From assembly GCA_013115135.1 (NCBI GenBank), contig JABANP010000009.1, forward strand, positions 124,001-188,000: DNA of 64,000 nucleotides. Reading direction: 5' to 3'. Within the stretch, counting starts at the first letter, position 1; each line of letters begins with the position of its first letter. The notes beneath the pieces were generated by a model that saw only the letters and a program-made list of their open reading frames with translations, had not been told where the DNA came from and did no database searches. This document shows positions 11,324-23,200 of the stretch, piece after piece. A program made the translations under genes and the position numbers. The DNA comes from Perkinsus olseni (taxonomy: Eukaryota > Perkinsozoa > Perkinsida > Perkinsidae).

Positions 11324-12309
11324 TTTCAGGAACCCTTGAACATTCGCGCTCTCGCTGTCCCTAATCGCCGCCGAGATATCGATACTGCATGGGCTGTGCA
11401 AGGTCTGCGAACGAGGCAGAGATCTCGCATCTTCTTGGGCTGGGAGACGCATTCACATTCTCGTAGTCGCGCACGAGTATAGCGAGCCGCCCCCTAGCCA
11501 CGAGTAGCTTCGGAGCACCTCAACATCAGAGGCGCAGCGAAAACTGGAGCGGCTACTCGCAGCAGAGGTACGCTGGGACTCGGTATCATCGAGAGAATGT
11601 ATGAGGCGGGCGTGAACAACCGCGAACTCTTAAACTCAACATTGCTTAACTTTCCCGAGGTTCGACGAGCATATAGTTTATCCTTCAAGCTGCCGACTTC
11701 AAACTTCAGACACTTTCAGAACGAAGCAACAAAGGGCAACTGAGCACATTTAAGGACGGCAGCAGTAGCAGTAGTAGAGAAAGAGCAGAATGTGAAACAC
11801 CCGACGATCCGCGGACACCGACCGAGGTCACGTATCGGACTCTCTCGATAGTGGCCGCGAGATCAGACAAGTGAGACGCGAGTGCAGCATCATGCTGCGG
11901 AATGAGAGAATGTTCGATGATGATTACTTTCGATGACTCGATCAGCTTCAAACCCCGCCTGCCGAGGATATCGACAGCCGTAGCTTGAGCGACAAAATAG
12001 TACAGACGACCGATAGACACCAACCTCGATAGCACTATGAGATCAGCGCCCGTGGATTGCCCCCGGAAAACGCTCGATACGACAGACCATCCGCGAGGAG
12101 CAACACCAACAACTAAACCCGCACCGCACAATGAGGTATGCTTCTCTCGGGAAGGCAAAGACATTTTACAACGACAGGTTCTTAGAAGTCTACGGCAGCA
12201 CCGCCCAAAGTGCGCCATCAGACAAAGTACGATTGGTTCGACGATTACGAAGAAAATAACGAATAACCCTAACCTCATGACGAGCACGCTTAGCACCCAG
12301 CTCCGGCTT
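11324..12309. other. Intergenic; one doubtful minus-strand open frame
   Basis: Almost 1 kb between the tRNA and the CCCH gene. A minus-strand frame from an ATG at 12278 to 11706 would give about 190 residues with a hydrophobic N-terminal stretch ('MRLGLFVIFFVIVEPIVLCL'), but it resembles no family I know and overlaps the expected 3' untranslated region of the CCCH gene. I do not call it a gene. Confidence 0.3.
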
Positions 12310-13002
12310 CTATGCCGAGTCCGAGGTGTCAACAGATAGACGACCACCGGAGGCGATCTTTATCAAATTTAGAAGTTGATCGGTCGTGAGCTGCCAGAGG
12401 ATCTCACCGTTCTCGTTGGTAGTGGCACCGACATCATCGTGAGACATCAGCCCCAACGACCTCGCTGCTTCACGAACTCGATCCTTCGTGATCAGATCTA
12501 AAAACAAATAATAGGGAAACCTCGGAGAACCTCTTCGAAGGCCATTACCAGCGTCATCCTCGAGCCTGGTGAAGCGAAAGATTCTACCACCCACTGGACT
12601 ACCTGGATGTGCATCCTGTGGCGTCAGCTGCGACGTCGATGATCCGCTCGAGGTCAAACCCGAACGTGGGCTCGGGCCAACCATCCCTGCGTCTCCCAGG
12701 AGGTTACTCGCCTGGTTACGCACCCCCGTGAGCAGCTCATCTCTAGTATGCGCAAATCGGCAACAGTCTCCAGCATTGCACCCTCGGAAGCCTGGCCCGA
12801 TATACTTGCACATCTGCTGTATCACCCTTTGGTGACCGACAACCAGCTCGCTTCTATCGTGAGCGAACGGGCAGGTACTATCGGTGCACTTCGCTCCGCT
12901 AGGGCACATGACTGTTTTCGGGTTGGCAAGCTCCTCGGGAGAATGCGCGAAGGTGCAGTTCTCGCCTTCAGTACAGCCACCCGCTAGGTAGTATATGCAC
13001 AT
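12310..13002 (-). CDS. CCCH-type zinc-finger protein
   Basis: Three CCCH fingers follow each other in the N-terminal half: C-x7-C-x5-C-x3-H ('CIYYLAGGCTEGENCTFAH'), C-x6-C-x4-C-x3-H and C-x10-C-x5-C-x3-H. The rest (about 130 residues) is Ser/Gly/Pro-rich, then a mixed region without a known domain. Such tandem fingers usually bind RNA. The ATG at 13002 is the first in frame, giving 230 residues, but the codons just upstream ('CVRYKVR') look like the basic lead-in typical of a first finger. An upstream exon joined by a splice near 13020-13030 is therefore likely, and the true N-terminus may be longer. Confidence 0.8.
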   Translation of the reverse strand: MCIYYLAGGCTEGENCTFAHSPEELANPKTVMCPSGAKCTDSTCPFAHDRSELVVGHQRVIQQMCKYIGPGFRGCNAGDCCRFAHTRDELLTGVRNQASNLLGDAGMVGPSPRSGLTSSGSSTSQLTPQDAHPGSPVGGRIFRFTRLEDDAGNGLRRGSPRFPYYLFLDLITKDRVREAARSLGLMSHDDVGATTNENGEILWQLTTDQLLNLIKIASGGRLSVDTSDSA

Positions 13003-13264
13003 CCGTACCTTATACCTGACACAAAGCACATGCTGACCACCGACCTGGCCGGCGAGCTGCTATTGCTCTACCTCTTCCTCAACCGTTCTGCATTGTTACG
13101 ATTGGTTGGGGGAGACATCGATGAGTTAGGGTTCGATAGGTTCGATAGGTTCGAAACGAAAGGGCTGCCTAGGGGAACATAGAGCCACCTTTGTTAGAAG
13201 CCTACTGCAACACAGAGCAGCTGATGTATGTGAAACAGATAGCACCGACACTAATTCACAGCTC

Positions 13265-15406
13265 TTAGAGGGGGGCCACGAAGAATGCTGACGCTGCAGC
13301 TCCCAGCAGAACGACTGTTGCACAGAGAAGGGCTCTAGCAGGCTCCGGTACGGTCACGACCAATTTACTGGGGCTAGCCGCAGCAACCGCCTCTACCTGA
13401 ACCAAAGAGAATCACTGCTCAGCATCAAGGCCCTGATATCACCTCGAGCTACGCTCCGCCGGCCAACCGGCTTTTCAGCCACGCGAGACGCCGCGTACAG
13501 AGTCGCTTTACGACCTTCCTCCTGAGGAAGGCCGAGATCAATCGCGATGCTTCTCTCCTAGAGGTGCAGCAGCCCTAATACCCCGGTCAGATTCCGGAAC
13601 TTCTCCACGAAGATGAACTGGTCCGTCGCTGCCAAGAACTCCGTCAGAAGTGTATCACTCGCCGACGACGGATACAAGTCCTCCCTGACGCCAAAAATAT
13701 CAATACCCGACAACAGTCTCCTGCCAGACACCTCAGTGTAGCATGAGAATGCAGCCTGCTCCACGGCAAAGTGTTCACCAAATCTTGAACTGTACGCTTG
13801 CTCCGGGTATCCTTGACACTGCCCGAGAGGAATCTTGAGGTCCAGTAGCTGCGAACAGGAGCATTCTGAACTCTGGATTCTCCGGTGAAGCGAAGACCTA
13901 CGTGAATCTGTCCACAACGTTGATGCCTATTGACAGATCAGCGTGATAACTGTAGCTGTTCTCGTCAGGCCCGCTGCTGGACAGACACAGCATGTTAGGC
14001 GAGTAGAACCTAGATGGACGACTGCCCAACTCCGCGCGCCCCGGTAGCCTCCTACCGGTCGTGCAAGGTGGCAGCATGGCACGTGTCAGCGAGCCACAGA
14101 AGCTTCTTATACCGCTTCTGGCTGTACCTAAACTCCAAGCAGACTGCACGCAGTCGGCGCGGGGTCCACGACTAATTCAACCAGCAGGCTTGCATTTGCT
14201 GGAAGGCATCTGCGATGTCATGTGACGTCATCTCCTCCCAGTCTTGAAACTTGACAAAGTCTGTCCCCGAGTGGCCCGTTATGTACACCTAGGATCACCC
14301 GTAAAAAGCAGTAGTCTCCAAGCCCAATACCAGAACGTAGCTATCAGCATCGGTGTCGAGCCGCTTCGACCTCGGAGTGTCCGGCGTGTGCCTGCCTGGA
14401 CAAATTGTATCAACCCGCCAGCCTAACATCGCCAGTCGGCCGGACTACCAGTCAGAAGACGAATAAAGTTCTCGGTCGACACTTCGTCCCCGCGATAGTC
14501 CACTTCCACCTCCGGCGGATACAGATTAACATGATCATCAGGGTCATTAAAAACATAACCTGACCGCCATACCGTCTTCGGCTGGCATCCGAGGCGCCGC
14601 AGTACCAGGAGCAGGATTCCGTGGATTGCAGGCGATATCTTCCGCCAGCATCAGTATAATATTTGAGTCTGGAATACCTTACAGAGAAAAATCAGAATAT
14701 TGTCGGTGCTAGCGCTTCGAGTAGTTGAGAAGTGGGCAAGGTGTGGTATGCCATTGTGTTCCTTCCCTCAGTTTTGCGCGGCAGTGTCCCTCAGCTAATA
14801 TTTTCGACCGCACACCCCTAGCAGTGCGGGATGCTCCCTATCATTGAAAATACATTTCTCATCGAATCTCATAGGGTTGTGTTTTGATACATCATTTACT
14901 CACGATGAAATCTCCTTCTATTCCCCGCGCTCACCTAGCCGCTTGATCTGGTAGTACATACTCAGAGTGTTCGCAACATGCCGATAATTGTACCAGTACC
15001 TACTCTCACAATACAGCCTATGCCAGCAGTGACTCCCGCGAAGTAGCCCACGATGCGCCATTCAGTCAACTAAAGTCCTCTCTCATCCGACAAAATTCGT
15101 CAATTCTCGAACGCTGACTTTCTCCGAGAGAATCAGAATGATTTTCCCATCATTAGTGATGAAATCCGCGATACTCACCAACGGCAGACATTTCATACCT
15201 CACCATCGGTAACACCGAGATGCTCCAGAGCAGAGATCGTGACTAGCGCTGTGCCACGACCATACTCTGCGAGAATGCCCATGGTACTACCGGGAAGTAT
15301 CCACAAGTAAAGCCCAGTTGTTCCGTCCCGAATCAGACTTCATAGCTGCTCCTAAATTCGCCACGCACCACAGCACGACTAGAACCGCCGTTGTCATAGC
15401 CAGCAT
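13265..15406 (-). CDS. GPI8: GPI-anchor transamidase catalytic subunit (GPI8/PIG-K)
   Basis: Peptidase C13-type subunit that cuts the C-terminal signal of ER proteins and joins them to a GPI anchor. Eleven exons join in phase to 355 residues: 15291-15406, 14935-14999, 14606-14677, 14449-14559, 14331-14395, 14182-14288, 14056-14127, 13902-14009, 13732-13848, 13582-13684, 13265-13396. Introns are 42-54 bp except three long ones (291, 257 and 185 bp). Diagnostic blocks: a signal peptide, '[18 protein letters not shown]', '[13 protein letters not shown]', '[10 protein letters not shown]', '[16 protein letters not shown]', catalytic His149 in 'TGHSG', catalytic Cys195 in 'ADTCHAAT', 'RFYSPNM'. A C-terminal membrane segment ('[17 protein letters not shown]') matches the anchor of family members. 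It is slightly shorter than human or yeast proteins. Every join keeps frame, so confidence is high. Confidence 0.93.
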
Positions 15407-15522
15407 GACATGGATCAGACCAAAGCCTGCGAAAAGCCGAAACCACCCTGCGCATCTACTCAACCCTACAGATCATACAGTAACAGACTGAATAGTCGAC
15501 AGGAACGACAATACGTTCAGGT

Positions 15523-16066
15523 TCACTCCTTGCTGGAGCTCCCAGTCTTTCTGGAATGCTGACCCTTAGCCATACGCTGGCCCGAATCCATACCGCTGAA
15601 GTAGCGCCTCATCTCCTCTTCCTCCGAGACCCGTTCGATTCGGAACACATCATCAACGTCCGGATTTTCCACTGCCACGTGAGATTCCTCGCCAATGCGT
15701 ATCTCACCAGGGCTCGCGTTGGGCAGGTACATAACATTGCTCTGCATCCCGAGAGCCGTCAGACCATCATCAAGGCTCCGTGTCCTTGCGGGCACTTTCT
15801 GTTCGTCAGTTGAACCCGCCGCCGGATTCTCAACTACCTCGAAACTGTCATCCTCGAACCAATCATTGAATTCCTGCAGCTCCTTTCACGGGATCTTCAT
15901 TTGCGTCATCTGCGTGCTCCGCTCCGTCGACCTCGCGCTTTTCGCTAGGACGATTGCGAGAATACACATAGGCTCCCATGGCAGCAGCTATCACCCCGCC
16001 CGTTAAGAGAGCGACCGGACCCGGCAGCCAGCTCCGAGACTCTATTTCGACCTTTCTCTCCGACAT
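15523..16066 (-). CDS. Single-TM protein of unknown function
   Basis: Two exons (15932-16066 and 15523-15873) separated by a 58-bp intron with GT-AG ends and phase 0 on both sides give 161 residues. Residues ~14-36 ('LPGPVALLTGGVIAAAMGAY') form one membrane segment near the N-terminus, with no clear signal cleavage site. The remainder is hydrophilic and acidic, including 'RVSEEEEMRRYF' and a Lys/Ser-rich tail. No domain recognised. Without the intron the reading frame stops right after 'GAAGIQ', so the splice is needed to reach the acidic tail, which looks coding. Confidence 0.6.
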
Positions 16067-16284
16067 AGATCCGGATGATACAACTAAGACTGAAACAAGC
16101 CCTTGATGATACTGAACTCAAAGCCGCAGCGATGGGGCATATCGATCAACAACAGACGCTGTCCCATCGGGGACCGCCGAGGCACTGAGCTGAGAATTCC
16201 AGAAAATGTCAGCAGCATTATTAACAATTATCAGTCAGAGTCTCCTTCCGAACCGTGAACAACTTTGACGCTCATTCGAGTACG

Positions 16285-18970
16285 TCACCATCGACGGCGA
16301 CCGGCATATTCGTGCTTAGCGGCTGCTGTACGACGACGGGAATGTCCGTTGTAACCCTTGCGGTAATTGGGACCCTCACGGCGATAAACCACGTAATTTG
16401 ATCCGAACAGAGAAGGGTCGTTGTCTAATAGCAACACAAAGGTCCCCAGCGCTACTCCTCCCTTTCATATTACTGTAAGCCTCCACAATCATGTGCATCT
16501 GTTCGACGTACGAGTCGCCACGCTTCTTCTTCTGCAACATACTCGTCAGCTTCACAATCAACGGTGCGTGAATACTAGATACGCTCGTCACCTGAGAGAA
16601 GTCGTCCTGGCCACTCCAAGTAAACGGACCATCCCCCATTACTTTGAATTTGATGAAGAGCTCTAAAAGCTGGAGAGCCGTGTCCAGGAGGCCGAACGTT
16701 ATGGCGGTCGCCAGAAGCGTCTCCACGGTCTGCTGTGTTATCGTATCCACCCTGTTCTTCGGCGCAGGATTCCCTGTACAGATATTCACCTCCTGAGCCA
16801 TTCCCGAGATCGGCGAGAGGACTCACGTGTGCTGGCCGTGCCCTTGGGAATCGTCGGCTGGGGTTGGTCAGGCTGCATATTGCGGAGGTGGCGACTCACC
16901 ATACTACTACAAACTTCAAGAGTCATGTGACCATTACGGTGGCGTATCTAAAATTCCCTCTAAACCACCATCATCGCTTCACAGAGCTGCTCTCACCGTC
17001 TGCTGTATGAGCTGTGTATACAGCCTCAGCTCCGGTATGACTCCGTAAACCGCCTCCATCTCAGTCTGACATGGGAACCGACCAAATCACCTTTTTGCCT
17101 CGCTACAGATGCCCAGGAACTTACGTCAGAGTAGGCTGAGGGAGCGTACGAAAATTTCATTGTACAGTCGGTTACTGTGGGCGGGCCCGTCACGCTCGAT
17201 CGAGTCCACTACGGTTGCGAGAAGGACTTTCATATAAATGCTAAACGTCGCGCTTGATGCCACAACCTGATGAAAGCAGTGACCCTCGTCTCAGATCAGC
17301 CGACTCCTCACATGATTGTCCATCATGCCCAGTAGAATTTGATCAGCTAATCCTTTCCGACTCGGTATGGGCGTCTTAATTTCCTTCGACGGAATGCAGC
17401 AACCATGCAGAAGATTGTTGTATATAATCTCATCCGGCTTGTATCCCCTCAGCCTGAAAGACCGCTGCTGGTGCACACCATGTTCGAGTCGCCACCGACA
17501 GGTGCTACCAGGAGCTCGTCCAAGAGCTTCAAACTCACGTCCACCTTCCCAGCGTCGCAATTGGACTTGATCAAAATTGAGAATGTGATCAAGTCTGGAA
17601 CGACTTCTGCCTTGCGCATCTCGGTGAACCTGGCATACCAAAGCTCCAACGACGTCATCCGAAGCAGCAGCACACCCACACGTCCATAGCTGCATCCACA
17701 TTGCCCTCTTTGGCATAACCTTTGATGAGAGTGGTGTACATAACCTGATCGGGAGAGACAATCTCATCACATCGCAGGACCGAGACACATACCGTGTTCA
17801 AACCGAGATGGCGCTTATCCGGCGAGGCCTGGTCGTTCTTGTCACTTGACTGGGCCAACCTCATCTCCTGGAAGACCTTCTGGGCCCGGCCCATATCATT
17901 GGCGTTGATGCAGCAGTCCAGAAGTATACCATACGTCACCACCGTAGGCTGTATCTAAGAACCCATACCGTGTTGACGACCACGCAATGAGCAACACGTA
18001 CCTCCTTCGCCTTGAGAATGCTCATCAGTTCGTCGCACTTAGCTACATCTCCTTGCCGAGAGTACCCCTTCATGACGGTGTTAAAAGAGACCACGTCCGC
18101 CACACTGTGACCAGCATCGTCTCCCGCCTTCATGAGTTCTCGAAGGATCGTCTCGGCCGTTTCCATCTGTCGGGCATTGACGCAGTTGCTAATCAGCGTG
18201 TTGCACCTAGCAGCTCGATAGAGAACCCTTCACCGTCGCTCCCGAGGCCAGCGTTACGTAATCACGTCCGGGACCAAACTCTTTGATCTAAGCACTTGCA
18301 GAAGTCTCAAAGCCTCGTCTATCTTGCCAATTGCGAAGTAGAACTTCATCATGTTGGCGAAATCCTACCAATAGACGGGTCATGGATGCGCTGGACGATC
18401 TCGCGTGTTACCTTAGCCGCTGGGGCCTCGCCGCTGGCTACCACTCTACGGGAAAACTTCTCGCATTCCGAATAGTCCTCCGATTCCACTAAAATGCATT
18501 ACTTAAAGCAGCGATTACCCTTCTCTCCGCTACTACCAGAACAGAAGAGCAGACAGCTGTTGACCGTCTTGTCCGTCGACGGCTTCCGTCCGAGTTCCTT
18601 CTCCAGAAGGTCACGATGTAGCGATAGACACTCTCTGTAGTGGTGCTTGGAAGTCGCGATCTTGGTGATGCTCATGACCAAATCATCGCTAATCTCGATT
18701 CCGAGCTGAATCAAGGAGAAATTGCCGCGATGATAAAAAGGCTATCGCGCGTACTTCGGTCATGTCCCTCAGACAACGCCTGACGTCGAAGCTCATCACT
18801 GGCGTCTTGGACCCGACTCTCACGGCTGCCAAGGCCAGGGCGTGATACATCTTAGTCGCCGCCTCTCGGACTTCCTCCAAACTCTTTCCAGGTGGGGGCT
18901 GAGAGGGAACTACTGGCAGCTGTCCTGGCGACCGCGAGGCGTTGGAAATCTCCACCTCATCCACCAGCAT
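16285..18970 (-). CDS. Pentatricopeptide repeat (PPR) protein
   Basis: About 15 short exons, joined by introns of ~43-60 bp (one ~85 bp), all reading on in phase. PPR units are clear in the middle: 'VSFNTVMKGYSRQGDVAKC', 'VTYGILLDCCINANDMGRA', 'VMYTTLIKGYAKEGNVDAA', 'ITFSILIKSNCDAGKVD', 'IIYNNLLHGCC', 'LYTQLIQQT'. Such proteins bind organelle RNA in sequence-specific fashion. The first exon (18755-18970) starts at an ATG and has no obvious targeting peptide. The last exon ends in a basic tail ('GHSRRRTAAAKHEY') with the stop at 16285-16287. The join between the exon containing 'FSIYMKV' and that with 'EMEAVYG' (about 17060-17250) is the least certain. Confidence 0.82.
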
Positions 18971-19209
18971 TCACCTCTATGAGAAGACTTGACAAGCCTT
19001 TGCTATCCCTCAGTTTAATATACGCCGACACGGCTGCCGTGTAGCGGCTCCCAGTGAGCTCTGTGATCGTTCCGAGTTCTTCGAAAGGCTGAGAGACGTC
19101 GGATCACGGGAAAGACGAGAGACCTTAATGACTCACCTTGACCGTCTTGTCATCAGCTTCTTCGGCCACTGGCGACAGCGGCGTTACTCGCACTACTCCC
19201 TTGACGACC

Positions 19210-19710
19210 TCAGAAGGAGGTGACTCGAGTCGCATCGACCGTCGGCTGGATATGAATGGGTGCGGGCAGGGGAGAGGGCTTAGCACTAGACTGCTCCGAC
19301 GGTGTGCTGAGTGGGGAGTTGCTAATAGGGCCTGCCAGAGACAACTCCTATGGAGGAGCGCTGCCGTGCCAGTATATCCTACCTGAGGGAATGGACTGTG
19401 CTCTGAGGTATCGTGATGCCAGGAAGCTCGCCACGAAGACCAGAGCGAAAGTGAACTCCACTGACATGCTCTGCACGACGTCAACGATGACCATTCTGGC
19501 AGCGTCGATGAGAGGCAGCGGAGGGACCACCACGACGTTGGTATCCATATCAGCAGTATGGTGGCGGTCGTTGCTTGTCGCGGAGCCGGCAGAGGCGCCG
19601 AGGGCGACAGGGGCCAGGCTTGAGAGAATTACCATGAGAAGCATGGCGGGCATGCTTCGAGTGATGACCCGCGTCGAGAGTGAACGCGAGAAGAAGGCCG
19701 TGCGCATCAT
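19210..19710 (-). CDS. Small secreted/membrane protein, unknown
   Basis: Two exons (19383-19710 and 19210-19331, intron 51 bp, phase 1) give 149 residues. The protein carries an N-terminal hydrophobic stretch after a second Met ('MPAMLLMVILSSLAPVALGA'), which looks like a signal peptide or anchor. A second hydrophobic segment ('VEFTFALVFVASFLASRYL') is followed by a Ser/Pro-rich tail. No family recognised. The upstream Met pair at 19710 would add a short basic leader; the downstream ATG at residue 20 is an alternative start. Confidence 0.55.
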
Positions 19711-20264
19711 TAACAGAGAACGATGTGGTAAGGGTATCAAAGGCTGTCGGACGAACATGATTAGAGAGCACGGACAAGCGTCGGAAGAGCGTTGCGGTGT
19801 TGCTGAGTGGTGTGCTTTTGTACAAACCACAAGTGGGAGTGCTAACAACGGCAGTGACCCACAGACAGACAGTCCCGAAGGATTCAAAAAAGCGCTCACT
19901 GTGAATGGAGGCGTCGGTGCGAGGATGCTGATTGCACTCGAACCCTTCACTCGGTGCTCGGCGGTATCGCGACCGGTCACCTGAATGGTGCGACTGTACA
20001 CCGGATTAAAATGATTTCACAGGAAATTCTTCGTAGAAGTCAAACGAGATGGCAGGCTGCGGCTGATAGTGTTCAACGAGCAGGTCGAGGGCGTGGCCCG
20101 CGAGATACTACAGAGCAAAGTGCACGCCTGCCATCGGGAGAGGAGAAGTTGCGTTGGATGTAAAAAGCGCGCGCCCCGGCGCGCTCTGTGAACTTCTTTC
20201 GGAGACAGGCAACGAGAGACGTTCTCGAGTGGAATTTCAATGGAAGTCTCAGGTTGATATTGAA
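19711..20264. promoter_or_regulatory. Divergent intergenic region
   Basis: About 550 bp between the start of the small minus-strand gene and the plus-strand ATPase gene, so it should hold both promoters. No TATA-like or other motif stands out. Open frames crossing it look like chance. Confidence 0.4.
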
Positions 20265-23200
20265 ATGGCCAACTTTGAAGCAGATGCGAATCTAGAGATC
20301 GAGAGGCGCTTTTCGAGTGACGTTGGGGTGAGTTTCGGGAGGACTTCCCATCAGGATGCCGCCAGGATGAGCCACGGGGAACTTCTCTCAGGGGTATCAC
20401 GGACAGGCAAAGGCGAAACCCGCGGAGCAGGCCTTGAACGAGATACAGATCCAGCACAAGATCAGTCGCGAGCTGATATCTAGAGAAATATCCAGACGCA
20501 ATGAGATGAAGAAGATGGGGATCGATCCGAAAGATGGTACTGGTGTAGCGACCATCGTGCGGGTCGGTTCCTCATCACGAAGTCGATCTCGCGGCTATGT
20601 TCCTCGCCTCCGAGGAATTGGCGATTCCCCTGGTCGAAGGGGTCGTAGCCTTCCGCTCTGATGGAGTCGCTTTCTCAGAGGAAGTGAAGGGAGACCGCAA
20701 AAGAAGATGGATCGGGAGGAGGCGCGCAAGGAGGTGGAAATGGACGAGCATCTCGTGGAGGTCAACGTCCTGTACCAGAGATACGATTCTGAGCCCAACC
20801 GCGGTGAGTGGACATCACCCACAACGCTCCCAACGAAACTGCACGGCCGCTCCGTCAGGCATAACCGAAGATTCCGTTGAACGCCGCCAAGCCGAGGACG
20901 GTCTGAACAAGCTCACCCCGCCCGCTAAGACACCGTGGTGGCTGCTCTTCCTCAAAGAGATGACCAATGCCTTCGCCCTCTTGCTCTGGACGGGCGCACT
21001 TCTCTGTTTCATCGCGTAAGATGCTGCTCACCGTCGATGATATTTTCTATGTCCTTTTTGGCCCAGTTACGCCCTGGACACCGACAGCGTCGAGAATGTG
21101 TACCTCGGTATCGTTCTCGCCATTGTTAACTTCCTCACGGGATGCTTCTCGTAGTGCCGCCTTGCCTAACCCCTCCCTGCAGCTTCCACCGTACCTCAGA
21201 TACTACCAGAACGCTCGATCAAGTGCGGCCATGGAGGCCCTCCAGAGCATGTCGGCCGACACCGCTACTGTACTCAGAGATGGACAGTTGAAGAAGGTCG
21301 GTTGGTGCGTTAAAGAGGTTTTGCCATTCCCTCTTGCTACTTCAGATCGATTCCACCCAGCTGTGCCGTGGTGACATAGTGAAGATCACCGCTGGCGAGA
21401 AGGTGACACTCGAGCGCCTCTGCTGTGGCAGCGGTCTCGTCGTTAGGTGCCTGCGGATGTGCGCATTCTCAAGTCTGTGAACTTCAAGGTGGAGCAGTCC
21501 TCATTGACTGGGGAGCCTGATGAGATATCCAAGACCGTGGAAAACACCATCGAGCATCCCTTGGAGGCCCAGAACCTTGCCTTCTTCGGAACGCTGGCTG
21601 TCAACGGTGAGCTGGAAAGACAAAATCTGAGGAGATCATGGGCCCACCATTCCAGGAGAAGCTGAAGCGATGGTGGTCAACATCGGAGACTTCACGGTGA
21701 TTGGGAAGAATCGCCACCTTGGTTACTCATACTGAGGCTGAGGAGACCACCCTCACCAAGGAGATCAACCACTTCATCCACATCGTCTCCGGCATCGCCA
21801 TCATTCTCGGCGTCAGCTTCTTCGTCGCAGGAATGGTACGGCTGTCTCTGCTAGCATGTTGCTGGTCCATGGCGCGCTTGCAGATCATCCGCGATGGGAA
21901 CTTCATGGAGAGGTTCGTTCCCAACTTGGTCTTCGCCATCGGCGTTATTGTCGCTAACGTCCCCGAGGGCCTCCTTACCACCGTTACCGTCAGTCTGACC
22001 CTCACGGCCATTCGGATGAGGAGCAAAAACGTGAAGACCGTGTTCGATCATGCCGTGGGCGGAAGGTTTTTTCCTTGTAGGTTTTGGTGAAGAACCTAGA
22101 GACTGTGGAGACTCTCGGGTCATGTTCCTGCATCTGCTCTGACAAGACTGGTACGCTCACCGAGAACCGTATGACGGGCAGCCATGTCTGGTGCTACGAC
22201 AAAGTCCACGATATCGCCCCGAGGACCTTCGACAAGTCCAAGATGGAATCCGCGTCGTTCAGGATGCTCCATCGCTGTGCTGCGGTGAGGCGAGCTTCTA
22301 GTCGCTTCGCTCGACCGCCGTGTAATCGGTCAGGTCTGCAATGACGCTTCCTTCGAGACTTCCCCAGAGAACATGGAGAAGCTGCTGTGGGAGCGCGCCT
22401 GTGTCAACGGCAATGCCAGCGATCACGGCATATTCAAATTCACCGTCTTGGCTGGGGAGAAGCTCGTAGAGGACCTCAGAGCCGACTACAGGATCTCCGG
22501 AGATGGCACTGAGCATCCAGGTGACCTGTCTACCAGTGCCCGCGATACTAATAAGGTGGCGTCTTCCAGGGCGAGTGCCGTTCAACTCGAAGTACAAGTT
22601 CGCTGCCAATCTGTGTATCAACCCAGAGAAGCCCGGAATCATCGAAGTAAGGCTTCTTCATAAGTCTGTCTGTACGCCTAGTCTGATTGCCTTGTTAGTT
22701 TATGAAGGGCGCCCCTGAGCAAGTGTTCGCTCGCTGCTCTCACATTATCGAGGATGGGAAGAGGGTTGCTATCACCGACAAACACAAGCAGGTCAGTTCT
22801 CGCGCTTCTCTCGTCGCCCAGGATTCCTGCCAGGCTTTCTCTGAAGCAAATCTGCATCTTGCCAGCTTGGGCGAGCGCGTCCTTGGCTTCGCCGAGCTGG
22901 AGCTTGATCCTGAGAAGTAGGCCCCGTAACAGGATTGTTGGTGGTCATGAGTACTTAACTCAAGATACCACGAGGACTTCGTGTGGAACACTGAAGACTT
23001 CAACTTCCCCCTTGACGGCCTCACGTTCCTTGGCATCATCTCCTTGGTGGACCCGCCGAGGGCAGGCGTACCACAGGCCGTCGCCAAGTGTCACGGTGCT
23101 GGCATTCAAGTGAGGTCACCGGACTAGGGGAGCCTCTTCGACGGGTGATCGTCAGGTGATCATGGTCACAGGAGATCAGCCAGCAACGGCCAAGGCGATA

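Noticed and set aside
15000..15290. Permease-like string ('[15 protein letters not shown]') inside a GPI8 intron
   Set aside because: Short similarity to the AAAP permeases on the same strand, but stops surround it and the GPI8 joins on both sides are in phase; likely chance.
22790..22819. 30-bp GT-AG stretch in the ATPase gene as an intron
   Set aside because: It reads through in frame and 30 bp is shorter than any other intron here; either reading is possible and it is left unresolved.
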